From: Porites lobata | Taxonomy: Eukaryota > Cnidaria > Anthozoa > Scleractinia > Poritidae | Assembly (NCBI GenBank): GCA_942486035.1 | Contig: CALNXK010000008.1 | Coordinates: forward strand, 2,913,501 to 2,977,500 | DNA length: 64,000 nucleotides | Reading direction: 5' to 3' | In this document: positions 23,138-34,966 of the stretch, piece after piece | Numbering within the stretch: the stretch's first letter is position 1 | Layout of the letters: the number at the start of each line of letters is the position of its first letter | Position numbers and translations under genes: made by a program | The notes under the pieces: model-generated | What the model saw: only the letters and a program-made list of their open reading frames with translations | Databases searched by the model: none | What the model was told of the DNA's origin: nothing

Positions 23138-24861
23138 ATTTTCAATTTTTGATTCATTTGATCATTTGCCGCCAGTGCTTGCGGCCGACACCGAAAAATC
23201 CGCACCCAAAAGCAAAACCTCTGGCACTCTGGGTATTCAGGAAGGCAAAAAAAAATATTGAACAAACGTTAAAACTACACCAAATGCGGACAGGGTTATG
23301 GGCACCTGATTCGGATTATTGAATACCCGCCACATGATCAAGAATAAGGAACTTGAGTTTAAACACCGCTGATATATACTGCAACAAACTAGAGAGGATA
23401 CTCTTGCCTTTCTATATCTTTATCGAAAGGTTAGGAGGGAAGTGGACATTTTGCAATCTTGGGGGCGTGATTTTGAACTAATTTTAGGGCAAATCGTCTC
23501 TATGAGAGAAAAGTTACATGGAAATACAAATTTGGTAGCGTCATGTTATATTGAAAAGAAACACGACTCTTTTCCGGTTGACGTGCGCCGCTTAAAAACT
23601 TTTTTGCTTAAGCCTTGTAGAAACATTTGTATTACAGGAAAGCGACAAATACTGATTAGCTTTCAAAACCTCCGATCATTCAGTAGCTGATGTGTTAAAT
23701 ATCACAACAAACGAAATAGATCTGCATATAAACTTTGAAATCCAAGTAGTGTTAAACATTCGCGCGTAACAATAACACAAAATTTTAAATCAAAATATCG
23801 CTTAAAATTAAAAAAAAGTCAGATCATTTAAAGTGTTTCAAATTATAGGGAAACATAACTTTAAAACCAACCGAAAGCGATGGCCTCTTGATCTAACCAA
23901 TTAATGATGGAAAGAAATATTAAAAAGACGAACCAACCTACCAGCCTACCAGCCACCACACCCCTTCTGACAGTAAGGCCATACTTTTGAATGAGCCTGT
24001 TTACTCTGTTTTGTAAGGGCGAAGGGAGAAATTTCGTGAACGCGATTTTTTAAAGGCACTCTTATTTTAGATAGACTGTTTGTGGTGCACAATTATGGAT
24101 TATCTTTGTTGCATATTTATTTGTTTTTAATTACTTTTATTTAAAATCAAATTGAAAACATTTCTTGGAATTTATACTTTATAATAAGAATCAACTCAAG
24201 ATGTGCAAAGGCTGAAAGGAAACAAAATTGGTCGAAGATGCACATTCAGTATAATTTTGAAATAGTACTAATATATTTAGTCTGTATACAAGCCGACTAT
24301 TAGGGGTTTAAGGTGTTTTATTCATCTTGGGTGGGTCCAAATAAAGAGAAATCTGTTTATAATGTTCGTTTCATTTCTTTCTTACCATAATATCCAAGCA
24401 AGTAAAAAGATGGAAGGAGCTTCTGTATTCGTTAATACTTTCATTCATAAAGTACTAGACCTCTCTCAAAGTGCAAAATTGGTTAGTTAAGAATATGCGG
24501 TGTGTTGCAAACGATTATTCTGAAAATCCGAACATTATACCTTTTTCGCGTTAATTATGTCTAACAATGTCTACTTTGTTTTGGTTTTGAAATTGTTGTG
24601 TGTGTTGTCTTTGACAGTGATCGTAGTACTATGCTGATAATCCCACAACAAACACGTGACATGCATGGTGTGGTTTGTTTAATCACAGGCACATGCTATG
24701 CACGTGACTTGTTCACTCGTACTTCAGTTGCCGCTGAGACTGCGAGGTGGCAAGTCAAACTAACGTTCTACACTGTATTTGATGGAGAGCATGATCGGCA
24801 GGTCTGTCTGGGCTTTACGATATAATGACACAATGCCAGGAGACGTCGGTATTTCAAAACT
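23138..24861. other. 5' noncoding part of copy A
   Basis: Two open frames (23113-23322 and 23442-23690) recur in copy B, but only because the whole block was copied; they look like no known protein. The segment 24698-24775 (about 80 bp) is missing from copy B, as are some 45 bp around 24148-24196. Confidence 0.5.
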
Positions 24862-24867
24862 CAGCTG
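24862..24867. promoter_or_regulatory. CAGCTG box upstream of LPMO-1
   Basis: CTCAGCTGCTTTCAACTTTC lies 135 bp before the ATG. The same box with similar flanks occurs 100-135 bp before five other LPMO genes in the window. It is an E-box type palindrome, and its regulatory role is inferred from recurrence only. Confidence 0.5.
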
Positions 24868-24996
24868 CTTTCAACTTTCTTGACGTGAGTCAGGTGAAAT
24901 AATACATCGATGCACTGGCTGGCAACATTTAAGGAATCGCTGGCTTTGTTAGGCCTCAGTTTGCTTTCAATTCTTTTATCGTAAGGTTGCTCAGTC

Positions 24997-25626
24997 ATGT
25001 TGCGTGCAGAGCTGGCTGCTGTCGTTAGTTTGGGTTTAATTGTATCAGTGTTCGGCCATGGCCGTCTGATCGATCCCGCGAGTCGTAACGCGGCTTGGAG
25101 GTACGGTTTTGACAACCCGGTGCACTTCACAGACAACGAGTTAAACTGTGGTGGATTCAGTCGTCAATGGAATAAAAATAACGGGAAGTGTGGGGTATGC
25201 GGGGACCCATACGATATCAAAAAACCGGAATTCATCCACCCTGGTAAATACGCCAAAGGTATCATCACCAAGACTTACAGAAAAGGCCAGGAGGTTGAAG
25301 TTAAGGTACACCTCACTTCGAACCACAAGGGTTTCTTCGTTTTTCGTGTGGGGAATATTGGCAAACCTCCCATTACAGAAGAAAAGCTGACGTACGTTTT
25401 AAAGCAAGCCAATGGCCAGACGAAATGGATTTTACCTAACAATTTGAACACAGTCTTCACAATCAAGCTACGGCTGCCCACGGGTCTGACATGTGATCAC
25501 TGCGTGATGCAGTGGTGGTACAGCGCGGGAAACAACTGGGGGTGCGATGGAGATGGAACGTGTGGCAACGGGCATGGACCACAGGAAACCTTTGTGAACT
25601 GTGCTGACATCAAAATCACTGGATAG
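24997..25626 (+). CDS. Secreted AA15-type LPMO, catalytic domain only (LPMO-1)
   Basis: Single exon, 209 aa. Residues 1-20 are a signal peptide; cleavage would expose His21 (HGRLIDPASRNAAW), the N-terminal ligand of the copper histidine brace. The second brace histidine is His110 in TSNHKGFF. Phe199 in ETFVNCADI is at the probable axial site. Cysteines (CGGF, CGVCGD, CDHC, GCDGDGTCG, NCADI) match the disulphide pattern of the family. The enzyme is expected to cleave chitin or a related glycan oxidatively outside the cell. The protein stops right after the domain, with no linker or C-terminal module, unlike its neighbours. The ATG at 24997 gives the same signal-peptide length as the paralogs. 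Its copy at 33421 differs by two residues. AA15 rather than AA10 is assigned by the animal-type sequence, from memory. Confidence 0.95.
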   Translation: MLRAELAAVVSLGLIVSVFGHGRLIDPASRNAAWRYGFDNPVHFTDNELNCGGFSRQWNKNNGKCGVCGDPYDIKKPEFIHPGKYAKGIITKTYRKGQEVEVKVHLTSNHKGFFVFRVGNIGKPPITEEKLTYVLKQANGQTKWILPNNLNTVFTIKLRLPTGLTCDHCVMQWWYSAGNNWGCDGDGTCGNGHGPQETFVNCADIKITG

Positions 25627-26440
25627 ATGTTTCTCTCGAGATGATACCCTGAGATAATTGAAAAACTAACTTTGTATTGAAATCAGGGAATGTAATAGGA
25701 AAAACGTAGATAAGTGAGTAATAAAGAGAGTAACGAAGAGATACCATTTGAGTTCCATCAGGGCTAATTTTGCATACTTGTAGATGCTGTTTGTCGCAGT
25801 TGGAATAAAAAATATATATTAAAAAAAGTAAAAGATGCCTTTCTTGTCTGAGTTTTCTCTTACCGTATTTTTTTGCGTCTGAAACAAACTTAAAAAGTGT
25901 TACGCACGTTCCGAAAATGTCTCTTTCCCTATCCTAAGTGTGTATCGTACGCCTTTTGTTTTACGGTACATGTTCTGTACACCCTATCAATGTCAATCAT
26001 GTCAATCATGCAACGTCACTTCGACACATGTATGTAGTTGAGTTAGGAATGCAGTGAAGTTCAGCTGCTCTTTCTGTTCACGAACTACGACATGAACTCA
26101 GTGTGTGTGGCTGAATAAACAACTAACAAAGTAGTTCACCAATGCCACCTTCCATATTATTTCTAAAGTCTCAATTATATGATACAAAGCTCTACAACAG
26201 GACCTCATACGTCAAGACCTCACTACCCACTCACGTGAGTATTTTCAGAAAGAGTTTCTTTGAACCACTGTTAGGTAAAAAAAAAACGGCGTAAAACTGA
26301 TGTCAGATTCAATTGGATTCTTAAATGATCCTTGCTTTTCAAAAAATATAGGGAATCAATAAGTGTTCAGCTGTCCAGGGTGTAGCAGCTACTCCCTAGG
26401 TGACGTGGAGGACGCACAAGATGTGTCAATTTAGGAAGTT
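25627..26440. other. LPMO-1 3' region and spacer
   Basis: AATAAA signals near 25720 and 25804 could end the LPMO-1 transcript. No other feature is seen. Confidence 0.5.
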
Positions 26441-26492
26441 CAGCTGCTTTGACTTTCCTGACTTGCGTTCACTGAAAGCTGACGTTTTATAT
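26441..26492 (+). promoter_or_regulatory. CAGCTG box and TATA-like box of LPMO-2
   Basis: CAGCTG at 26441-26446 (GTTCAGCTGCTTTGAC) lies 102 bp before the ATG. A TTTATAT sequence at 26486-26492 is about 55 bp before it. Confidence 0.5.
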
Positions 26493-26542
26493 CCAGTTCT
26501 TTTAGTTTGCTCTCATATTTCTTACTGCAAGACCTTCCGATC

Positions 26543-27433
26543 ATGTTTCTCCCAGAGTTGAGTTTTGTTCTAAGCGTAAGCTTAATCGTATCAGTAACTG
26601 GCCATGGCCGCTTAATTGATCCGGCCAGTCGAAATGCTGCTTGGAGGTATGGCTTTGATAATCCACCCCACTACACAGATAACGAGTTGAACTGTGGCGG
26701 TTTTAATGTCCAATGGAGCACCAACAAAGGGAAGTGTGGAGTATGTGGTGACCCTTATCATAAGAAGGAACAGCCCCACGTTTATCCAGGAAAATATGCT
26801 AACAACAGAATCATCACGAAGACTTACAGAGAAGGCCAGGAGATCGATGTAGTTGTGGAACTTACTTCGAATCATCAGGGGTTCTTTGTGTTTCGCGTGG
26901 GCAAGATTGGCAGTCCTCCCATTACACAAGAAAAGCTGAAGTATGTTCTGAAGCAACCGAACGGGCAAGAAAAGTGGAAGATAACCTCCCATGGAAATGA
27001 TGTGTTCAAGATCAGGCTTGTGTTACCCAAAGGCCTAACATGTGATCATTGCGTGATGCAGTGGTGGTACACTGTGGGAAATAACTGGGGCTGCGATGCA
27101 GATGGGTGCGGCTTAGGTCACGGACCGCAGGAAACTTTTGTGAACTGTGCTGATATTAGGATTACGGCCAGTGATGGTAGCGTAGCAACCAGCCCACCCT
27201 CTCCACAGACAGAACAACCCCCTCCTCCCACACAAGCGCCCCTTCCCTCTACACAAGCGCCCCTTCCTCCTACCCAGCTTCCTGTGACGACTATGCCCCT
27301 TCCCACAGATGCCCCTAATCCAAGCGGCTGCAAGGCGACGGGAGCCTGGGCTGGACAAACGTCTATAGACCACTGGTGTGTGGTGAATTGTGGGAATGGG
27401 TACTGTCCGGCTCATATGTGCGTGTGTAATTAG
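26543..27433 (+). CDS. Secreted AA15-type LPMO with linker and Cys-rich C-terminal module (LPMO-2)
   Basis: Single exon, 296 aa from the ATG at 26543. The frame stays open upstream but starts only with TTG there, and this ATG gives the 20-residue signal peptide of the family. Mature His21 and His111 (TSNHQGFF) form the predicted copper brace; Phe199 is at the probable axial site. Residues 211-261 are a Pro/Thr-rich linker with repeated PTQAPLP units, a likely O-glycosylated spacer. Residues 262-296 form a compact module with six cysteines (263, 279, 283, 288, 293, 295) in the pattern C-x15-C-x3-C-x4-C-x4-C-x-C, also seen at the ends of the other long LPMOs here. A carbohydrate-binding role for it is inference. 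Copy B at 34967 is nearly identical. Confidence 0.95.
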   Translation: MFLPELSFVLSVSLIVSVTGHGRLIDPASRNAAWRYGFDNPPHYTDNELNCGGFNVQWSTNKGKCGVCGDPYHKKEQPHVYPGKYANNRIITKTYREGQEIDVVVELTSNHQGFFVFRVGKIGSPPITQEKLKYVLKQPNGQEKWKITSHGNDVFKIRLVLPKGLTCDHCVMQWWYTVGNNWGCDADGCGLGHGPQETFVNCADIRITASDGSVATSPPSPQTEQPPPPTQAPLPSTQAPLPPTQLPVTTMPLPTDAPNPSGCKATGAWAGQTSIDHWCVVNCGNGYCPAHMCVCN

Positions 27434-29254
27434 AAGAACACCGCTAACATTAGGGTATATGGGATACACGTAAAAGAAAAGTTATCTTTGTCAATAATTT
27501 GATTTATGAAATCTTGTAAATCGATATATAGATATATAACCTAGAAGGGCGCATGTCAAGACACTGTTTCGAAGGAGGCCTTGTATTAACAATAAGCTAA
27601 AAGGTACAGATAGTGTCTTGACAATTTCTTCTTTCTGCCAACAAATTATTAGTTGATTAACATGTATCTTCTAAAACCATTAATCGTGTGAAACTGCAAA
27701 ATATAACTTTTCATTCTTTGTCGCTCAGTTGGGATGCATGTTTAATAACCCATTTCACGTGTAGCTCAGCCTCTTTGTCAAGGGAGACCTAATTCGAAAC
27801 CATTCATATAGAAATGCATTTACTTTGCGCGTACATGAGAAGTCTTTTTCATATGAAACGATGATCAACAGGATTCACTTTGAATCGAAAAAGTGGCTGA
27901 AGGTAATTGGAAAATGGCCTATATTTTTCCTGCAACTGTTTCTAGTACCACGCATACTCCGAGTGTCCCCAGCAGCTGGACTCTCGCATGTCAGTCACAC
28001 GACATGAATCTGTCAGATAGCGCTGGAACTCTATTTAGCTCACCTGTCATCTCTATTTGTTTAAAACGCAGCGAAAGGCATACATGTCTGTATAAACAAC
28101 CAACAAAGAAGGGTTTTCTACTGGTTTGAAACATGCTTCAAACCTTGGTCGAGCTGAGGTTACCGTACACACTCTATGAGTGCAGCTAATACCCAGTTAT
28201 ACCAAAAAAAATAAGTTGGTGAATAAGCAAAAGACACCCAGTTATCTCTTTCAATGAATTCTGTTCTTCAATCGACCTCTTGCCTGCTTAAAAAAAAATG
28301 CTGCAGCTATGACCAAATTTATGGTAAATGCTGTAAATATTCTCTTTCTCATTTTACCTTCTTGCTTTTGGTATGATTTTCAAATGTCTTCAGTTTAAAG
28401 GTTGTTCATAAAACATGAACAGCTTAGCAGTACATTACATGACAGAAGAAACAAAACAAAAAAGGTGCTGTCAGTTACATATCTGCATGGGCCCCCTGAA
28501 CCAATTCCGAACTACAGATGTCTGTACTGGCTGGCAGCTTTGATTGGCCTGTAGTTAAAGATAACCATGGTTTTAATTTAACAAAGATCAGTTCAGTTTT
28601 GCTGTCTACAAACACGATTGTCAAAGATGTGGCGATCAGCGCTTGGTTTTTCAGTAGGTCTGAACACAGTTTTGCGGGCGGTCAGCGGTAACTCGGGTGA
28701 CGGCGCGTGTTTTAAATTAGACAAACAAACATGGTGGCGAAAACGCAATGATACACAGAAGACGATTTCTCAAAATCTACTCATTAAAATTTTGTGATAT
28801 TTTTGTGAATTTTTACTTACATCGTATTTTGAATAATGAGAGCTGTAAAATGGAAGTTGCAGAGACAAATTTTGTGACACATTTAATAATTACAATACAA
28901 TTATGTTATTGATTAACTAAAAACCTGTCTGTCAAAATTTGGTCAAATGAGTTTCAAATGGTAATGATTAATTATAGTTAGCTGTGTGCAAGTCTATAGG
29001 AAAATCGAATGAGCGAATTTTGTGTAAACTGAGCCAAAGTGAAATTTTAAGGTTATATTCAATCGTCTCTGTTGCCATGGAAACTACTAAAACTTCAAAA
29101 TTTACCTGTCAATCAAAATCTTTCATCAGTATATTTTTCACTTGCCAAGTTTCAGCTTGTTAGCTGCAACCTTTCTCTTGCCATGATTTGGCAGATGACA
29201 TATACTCAGAAACTGCCAAAACTGTGTTCAGCACCTTAAAATTGCTGTGGTTTT
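27434..29254. other. Spacer between LPMO-2 and the LPMO pseudogene, copy A
   Basis: No gene is recognised. Open frames around 27825-28129 recur in copy B only through the block duplication. Confidence 0.5.
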
Positions 29255-30480
29255 TGGCCACGGCCGTCTGATTGATCCGAGTCGTAACGCGGCTTGGAAG
29301 TTCAGTTTTGGCACGTAGACGCATTACACAGATGTTACGACCAGTGGGATAGCCTCCCCCGCAGACGTCGTTCTTTTGATTCGTCACGCAGTCCTCCCCA
29401 AAGAACGTCCGCTGAAATGAAGGGGGGGAAGTAGACCAATCACAGCACACTTCCAAATCTGGGAAGGGCACTTTGGACCTTGAGAAATTTCGCGCGAGAT
29501 TCCAGACAAGATCAGAAAGGTTTCATGAAAGGTGAAGACCTTACACTTTTAAAACTACTACTACTTGAGGCTGCCATTACAGTCTCATTGAAAAAAAAAA
29601 TTACCTCAGAGGTTAAATTTACTGTACAAAAACAATAAATTGTTCAGTTATAACGTACCATCCCACCGTTGCCTCACCAAAAGAACACCTTTATGAGAAA
29701 ATGGCATCTAATCCAGTTTTTACAGAGAAAAATGTACAAAAGCCAACCCTTATCTCTTGCATTCTTGTCCGGAGCAACACTCTTTTGTCACGATCACACT
29801 CTACCGAGCTCGTACGTCGCGTTTGGCCCAAACACAACCGGGTTGTCAACACTTTGACTTCAACAGCGCCGATTAGTTCCCAGATAATCTGCACGTGAGC
29901 TCCAGCAAATAATTGCGAACAATGGGAAACGAATTTAACAGCAGACGTTCGGGGGGCCGGAAAGCGTGACGAACGATTGTGTAGGGACCCATAAGATAAG
30001 AAGAACCCGGAATTAATTGACCCTGCGTCATCATCAAGACTTATAGATCAGAGGGAGCTAGGAGATTTAAGTAACAGTATTTCTCACTTCGAACCACCGG
30101 GGATTTTACGTGTTTTGCGTGGGAAAGATGTGCAAAACTCCCATAACACAAGAAAAACTAAAGTCTGTGCTGAAGCAACCCAATGGCCAGGAAAAATATA
30201 CGATAACTAAAAACGGGAACGCTAACTTCACCATCAATATACGGCTGCCCAGTGGGCTAACATGTTATCACTGCGTGATGCAGTGATGGTACACCATTGA
30301 AAGTGGGGCCATGATTCCGGTGGAACTTACGGGGTAGGGAAGCAGCAGGAAACCTTAGTAAACTGCGCTGACATCACAATCACTGCTAGTGATCATGATG
30401 GGAGTGTAATGATCGAGCCACCTGCTTCCCCTACACAACAGTCCCTCTTCCTACCGAACCTGCTGCAACCATTGCCTAGG
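29255..30480 (+). pseudogene. LPMO pseudogene, copy A
   Basis: Two fragments of an AA15 LPMO remain. The first (29255-29345) encodes the mature N-terminus HGRLIDP-SRNAAWKF with a 3-bp deletion and no intact signal peptide. The second (about 29985-30480) reads TSNHRGFYVF-like, ITQEKLKSVLKQPNGQEK and LPSGLTCYHCVMQ, then TGA at 30284-30286 where Trp is expected, further stops, and the start of a Pro-rich linker. The roughly 640 bp between them are unrelated and include a TAGCCTCCCCCGCAGACGT repeat. It cannot make a working enzyme. Confidence 0.9.
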
Positions 30481-31682
30481 GGTTTTCCCAGACCTTCTCG
30501 GTTAATTCATTTCGATGACGTATCTAAGGCGAACGAGCGGGAAACGCCGAGACAAAAACAGTATGCGAATGTGCATAATATGTTGCAAACAGCATGAGAA
30601 TTAAGAGATTATAGTTTTTTAAAAAACTCTTGTGAATATTTGCGAGACCAACGAATTTTTCCGACCGGCTTTCAAAGTTCATCAGATTGTCATTCATAGT
30701 CCTGTGAAGATTGATTTCTGGTCTGTCAATCTCATCTTTCCAACTGAACTATCGGAGTTTGTAGCTCATAACCCATTTAATCGACCGCGCGAATTTTCAA
30801 AGTAAAAACGATACTTTGGTGACCCTCTGTGTAGTTAAAGCAAAAATCTTGAATAATCAGAAAAAAAAACATACTTTTAAATAAAATTCATCTGAGCTGC
30901 GTAACGAAAAGTGCCCAAAAACTGAACCTAGAAGTAAAAATCCTATAAAATTCGCAGAAGTGATAGAGCGCTTACTACACGTGTATGTGTAACGTATGTA
31001 AGGGTGAAACAATGCACTTTGAGAAAAAATAAATATATGAGACCTAACTTTCTTGGCTTTCTTGGTGCTTCACTTCTCTGACTAAGTTCTCTGTGTCTTT
31101 AGATTTTTGCTGAGGTCCCTTTTAAACTTTGTTAAGGAAAGGCAAAGGATATATTGCATTAAGTAGCACCGCTTTTCAAATAAAATGTTTTTGCCGCAGC
31201 AATTTTCTTCGAAAGTAAAAAGTTATTCATTGTCAGTTTTGTGCATGTTTCGGTCTTATTTAGATGGCAAATGCCACTGTAAGACAAACGTTCGTGCTAC
31301 TCTTTTCAGCCACTGAAGCTGGAGCAAAAACCAGACTTGTGCGTGGTGACTTGATTCAGTGTGTTTCCTTGCACTCCAAGTTTCTATTGTATGTGGGAGG
31401 GGCGGTGGGGGAGGTGGGCGGTAACATAAGTATATATAATTAATTCCCTTGCAGACAACACTCATTTTCACACGACAGGTTTTGCGCTAAGCCTTTGAAT
31501 TTAAAGTTTCGGCAACTCAAGAATAATTTGATCAAAAAGTTAAACGCTAAAAGAGTTTTTAAATACTTTTAAAAAACATTTTAAAAAGTGAACGACGTTT
31601 CGGTGCTACGTTACGCCATAGTTATTAGAGGAGACTGGTTATGAAAAGCGACAAACATCAATGATAAAAACAACAGTGCTGC
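30481..31682. other. 3' noncoding part of copy A
   Basis: Contains GACCCTCTGTG followed by TAGTTAAAG at about 30823, the intact counterpart of the LINE insertion site in copy B. At 31570-31640 it has a Penelope-like non-coding end (minus strand: GGCGTAACGTAGCACCGAAACGTCG-type sequence). No gene is seen. Confidence 0.6.
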
Positions 31683-33285
31683 ATTTTCAATTTTTGATTC
31701 ATTTGATCATTTGCCGCCAGTGCTTGCGGCCGACACCGAAAAATCCGCAGCCAAAAGCAAAACCTCTGGCACTCTGGGTATTCAGGAAGGCAAAAAAAAA
31801 TATTGAACAAACGTTAAAACTACACCAAATATGGACAGGGTTATGGGCACCTGATTCGGATTATTGAATAACCGCCACATGATCAAGAATAAGGAACTTG
31901 AGTTTAAACACCGCTGATATATACTGCAACAAACTAGAGAGGATACTCTTGCCTTTCTATATCTTTATCGAAAGGTGAGGAGGGAAGTGGACATTTTGCA
32001 ATCTTGGGGGCGTGATTTTGAACTAATTTTAGGGCAAATCGTCTCTATGAGAGAAAAGTTACATGGAAATACAAATTTGGTAGCGTCATGTTATATTGAA
32101 AAGAAACACGACTCTTTTCCGGTTGACGTGCGTCGCTTAAAAACTTTTTTGCTTAAGCCTTGTAGAAACATTTGTATTACAGGAAAGCGACAAATACTGA
32201 TTAGCTTTCAAAACCTCCGATCATTCAGTAGCTGATGTGTTAAATATCACAACAAACGAAATAGATCTGCATATAAACTTTAAAATCCAAGTAGTGTTAA
32301 ACATTCGCGCGTAACAATAACACAAAATTTTAAATCAAAATATCGCTTAAAATTAAAAAAAAGTCAGATCATTTAAAGTGTTCCAGATTATAGGGAAACA
32401 TAACTTTAAAACCAACCGAAAGCGATGGCCTCTTGAACTAACCAATTAATGATGGAAAGAAATATTAAAAAGACGAACCAACCTACCGGCCTACCAGCCA
32501 CCACACCCCTTCTGACAGTCAGGCCATACTTTTGAATGAGCCTGTTTACTCTGTTTTGTAAGGGCGAAGGGAGAAATTTCGTGAACGCGATCTTTTAAAG
32601 GCACTCTTATTTTAGATAGACTGTTTGTGGTGCACAATTATGGATTATCTTTGCTGCATATTTATTTGTTTTTAATTACTTTTATTTTTAATCATCAACT
32701 CAACATGTGCAAAGGCTGAAAGGAAACAAAATTGGTCGAAGATGCACATTCAGTATAATTTTGAAATAGTACTAATATATTTAGTCTGTATACAAGCCGA
32801 CTATTAGGGGTTTAAGGTGTTTTATTCATCTTGGGTGGGTCCAAATAAAGAGAAATCTGTTTATAATGTTCGTTTCATTTCTTTCTTACCATAATATCCA
32901 AGCAAGTAAAAAGATGGAAGGAGCTTCTGTATTCGTTAATACTTTCATTCATAAAGTACTAGACCTCTCTCAAAGTGCAAAATTGGTTAGTTAAGAATAT
33001 GCGGTGTGTTGCAAACGATTATTCTGAAAATCCGAACATTATACCTTTTTCGCGTTAATTATGTCTAACAATGTCTACTTTGTTTTGGTTTTGAAATTGT
33101 TGTGTGTGTTGTCTTTGACAGTGATCGTAGTACTATGCTGATAATCCCACAACAAACACGTGACATGCATGGTGTGGTTTGTTTAATCACAGGCACATGC
33201 TAATGATGGAGAGCATGATCGGCAGGTCTGTCTGGGCTTTACGATATAATGACACAATGTCAGGAGACGTCGGTATTTCAAAACT
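31683..33285. other. 5' noncoding part of copy B
   Basis: Counterpart of 23138-24861, with the deletions described there; no gene is recognised. Confidence 0.5.
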
Positions 33286-33291
33286 CAGCTG
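33286..33291. promoter_or_regulatory. CAGCTG box upstream of LPMO-3
   Basis: Same sequence and spacing (135 bp to the ATG) as in copy A. The approximately 80-bp deletion lies just upstream, at about 33200. Confidence 0.5.
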
Positions 33292-33420
33292 CTTTCAACC
33301 TTCTTGACGTGAGTCAGGTGAAATAATACATCGATGCATTGGCTGGCAATATTTAAGGAATCGCTGGCTTTGTTAGGCCTCAGTTTGCTTTCAATTCTTT
33401 TATCGTAAGGTTGCTCAGTC

Positions 33421-34050
33421 ATGTTGCGTGCAGAGCTGGCTGTTGTCGTTAGTTTGGGTTTAATTGTATCAGTGTTCGGCCATGGCCGTCTGATCGATCC
33501 CGCGAGTCGTAACGCGGCTTGGAGGTACGGTTTTGACAACCCGGTGCACTTCACAGACAACGAGTTAAACTGTGGTGGATTCAGTCGTCAATGGAATAAA
33601 AATAACGGGAAGTGTGGGGTATGCGGGGACCCATACGATGTCAAAAAACCGGAATTCATCCACCCTGGTAAATACGCCAAAGGCATCATCACCAAGACTT
33701 ACAGAAAAGGCCAGGAGGTTGAAGTTAAGGTACACCTCACTTCGAACCACAAGGGTTTCTTCGTTTTTCGTGTGGGGAATATTGGCAAACCTCCCATTAC
33801 AGAAGAAAAGCTGACGTACGTTTTAAAGCAAGCCAATGGCCAGACGAAATGGATTTTACCTAACAATTTGAACACAGTCTTCACAATCAAGCTACGGCTG
33901 CCCACGGGTCTGACATGTGATCACTGCGTGATGCAGTGGTGGTACAGCGCGGGAAACAACTGGGGGTGCGATGGAGATGGAACGTGTGGCAACGGGCATG
34001 GACCACAGGAAACTTTTGTGAACTGTGCTGACATCAAAATCACTGGATAG
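33421..34050 (+). CDS. Secreted AA15-type LPMO, catalytic domain only (LPMO-3)
   Basis: Copy B counterpart of LPMO-1, 209 aa, single exon. It differs at two residues only (Ala9 to Val in the signal peptide, Ile74 to Val). His21, His110, Phe199 and all cysteines are kept, so it should be active. Catalytic-only architecture, start codon and promoter box match LPMO-1. The deletion upstream might give it different expression; that is speculation. Confidence 0.95.
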   Translation: MLRAELAVVVSLGLIVSVFGHGRLIDPASRNAAWRYGFDNPVHFTDNELNCGGFSRQWNKNNGKCGVCGDPYDVKKPEFIHPGKYAKGIITKTYRKGQEVEVKVHLTSNHKGFFVFRVGNIGKPPITEEKLTYVLKQANGQTKWILPNNLNTVFTIKLRLPTGLTCDHCVMQWWYSAGNNWGCDGDGTCGNGHGPQETFVNCADIKITG

Positions 34051-34864
34051 ATGTTTCTCTCGAGATGATACCCTGAGATAATCGAAAAACTAACTTTGTA
34101 TTGAAATCAGGGAATGTAATAGGAAAAACGTAGATAAGTGAGTAATAAAGAGAGTAACGAAGGGATACCATTTGAGTTCCATCAGGGCTAATTTTGCATA
34201 CTTGTAGATGCTGTTTGCCGCAGTTGGAATAAAAAATATATATTAAAAAAGGTAAAAGATGCCTTTCTTGTCTGAGTTTTCTCTTACCGTATTTTTTGCG
34301 TCTGAAACAAACTTAAAAAGTGTTACGCGCGTTCCGAAAATGTCTCTTTCCCTATCCCGAGCGTGTATCGTACGCCTTTTGTTTTACGGTACATGTTCTG
34401 TACACCCTATCAATGTCAATTATGTCAATCATGCAACGTCACTTCGACACTTGTATGTAGTTGAGTTAGGAATGCAGTGAAGTTCAGCTGCTCCTTTTGT
34501 TCACGAACTACGACATGAACTCAGTGTGTGTGGCTGAATAAACAACTAACAAAGTAGTTCACCAATGCCACCTTCCATATTATTTCTAAAGTCTCAATTA
34601 TATGATAAAAAGCTCTACAACAGGACCTCATACGTGAAGACCTCACCACCCACTCACGTGAGTATTTTCAGAAAGAGTTTCTTTGAACCACTGTTAGGTA
34701 AAAAAAAAAAGTGCGTAAAACTGATGTCAGATTCAATTTGATTCTTAAATGATCCTTGCTTTTCAAAAAATATAGGGAATCAATAAGTGTTCAGCTGTCC
34801 AGGGTGTAGCAGCTACTCCCTAGGTGACGTGGAGGACGCACAAGATGTGTCAATTTAGGAAGTT
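34051..34864. other. LPMO-3 3' region and spacer
   Basis: Counterpart of 25627-26440; AATAAA signals near 34144 and 34228; nothing else seen. Confidence 0.5.
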
Positions 34865-34916
34865 CAGCTGCTCTGACTTTCCTGACTTGCGTTCACTGAA
34901 AGCTGTCGTTTTATAT
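34865..34916 (+). promoter_or_regulatory. CAGCTG box and TATA-like box of LPMO-4
   Basis: CAGCTG at 34865-34870 is 102 bp before the ATG; TTTATAT is near 34910-34916. The same layout occurs at LPMO-2. Confidence 0.5.
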
Positions 34917-34966
34917 CCAGTTCTTTTAGTTTGCTCTCATATTTCTTACTGCAAGACCTCCCGATC

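Larger units (their letters stand above)
23138..31682. repeat. Segmental tandem duplication, copy A (8.5 kb)
   Basis: The block from ATTTTCAATTTTTGATTC (23138) to ACAACAGTGCTGC (31682) recurs directly downstream as 31683-44482 with only scattered substitutions and small indels. It contains one short LPMO gene, one long LPMO gene and one LPMO pseudogene. At the junction the end motif GTGCTGC runs straight into the start motif ATTTTCAA, with only a single shared A. Confidence 0.95.

Noticed and set aside
23442..23690. Open frame conserved between the duplicated blocks (also 31975-32235)
   Set aside because: Conservation is explained by the young block duplication, there is no ATG near its start in copy B, and I know no related protein.
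24861..25481. Antisense open frames over the LPMO genes (also at the other LPMO loci)
   Set aside because: They mirror the conserved LPMO codons on the opposite strand and have no features of their own.
26507..26542. Longer N-terminus for LPMO-2 (and LPMO-4) from an upstream TTG
   Set aside because: TTG is not an animal start in this context, and the ATG 36 bp later gives the family's 20-residue signal peptide.
24997..27433. Recent bacterial origin of the LPMO genes
   Set aside because: Intronless genes could suggest transfer, but the sequences look like animal AA15, have eukaryotic TATA boxes and linkers, and occur in an animal-type context.
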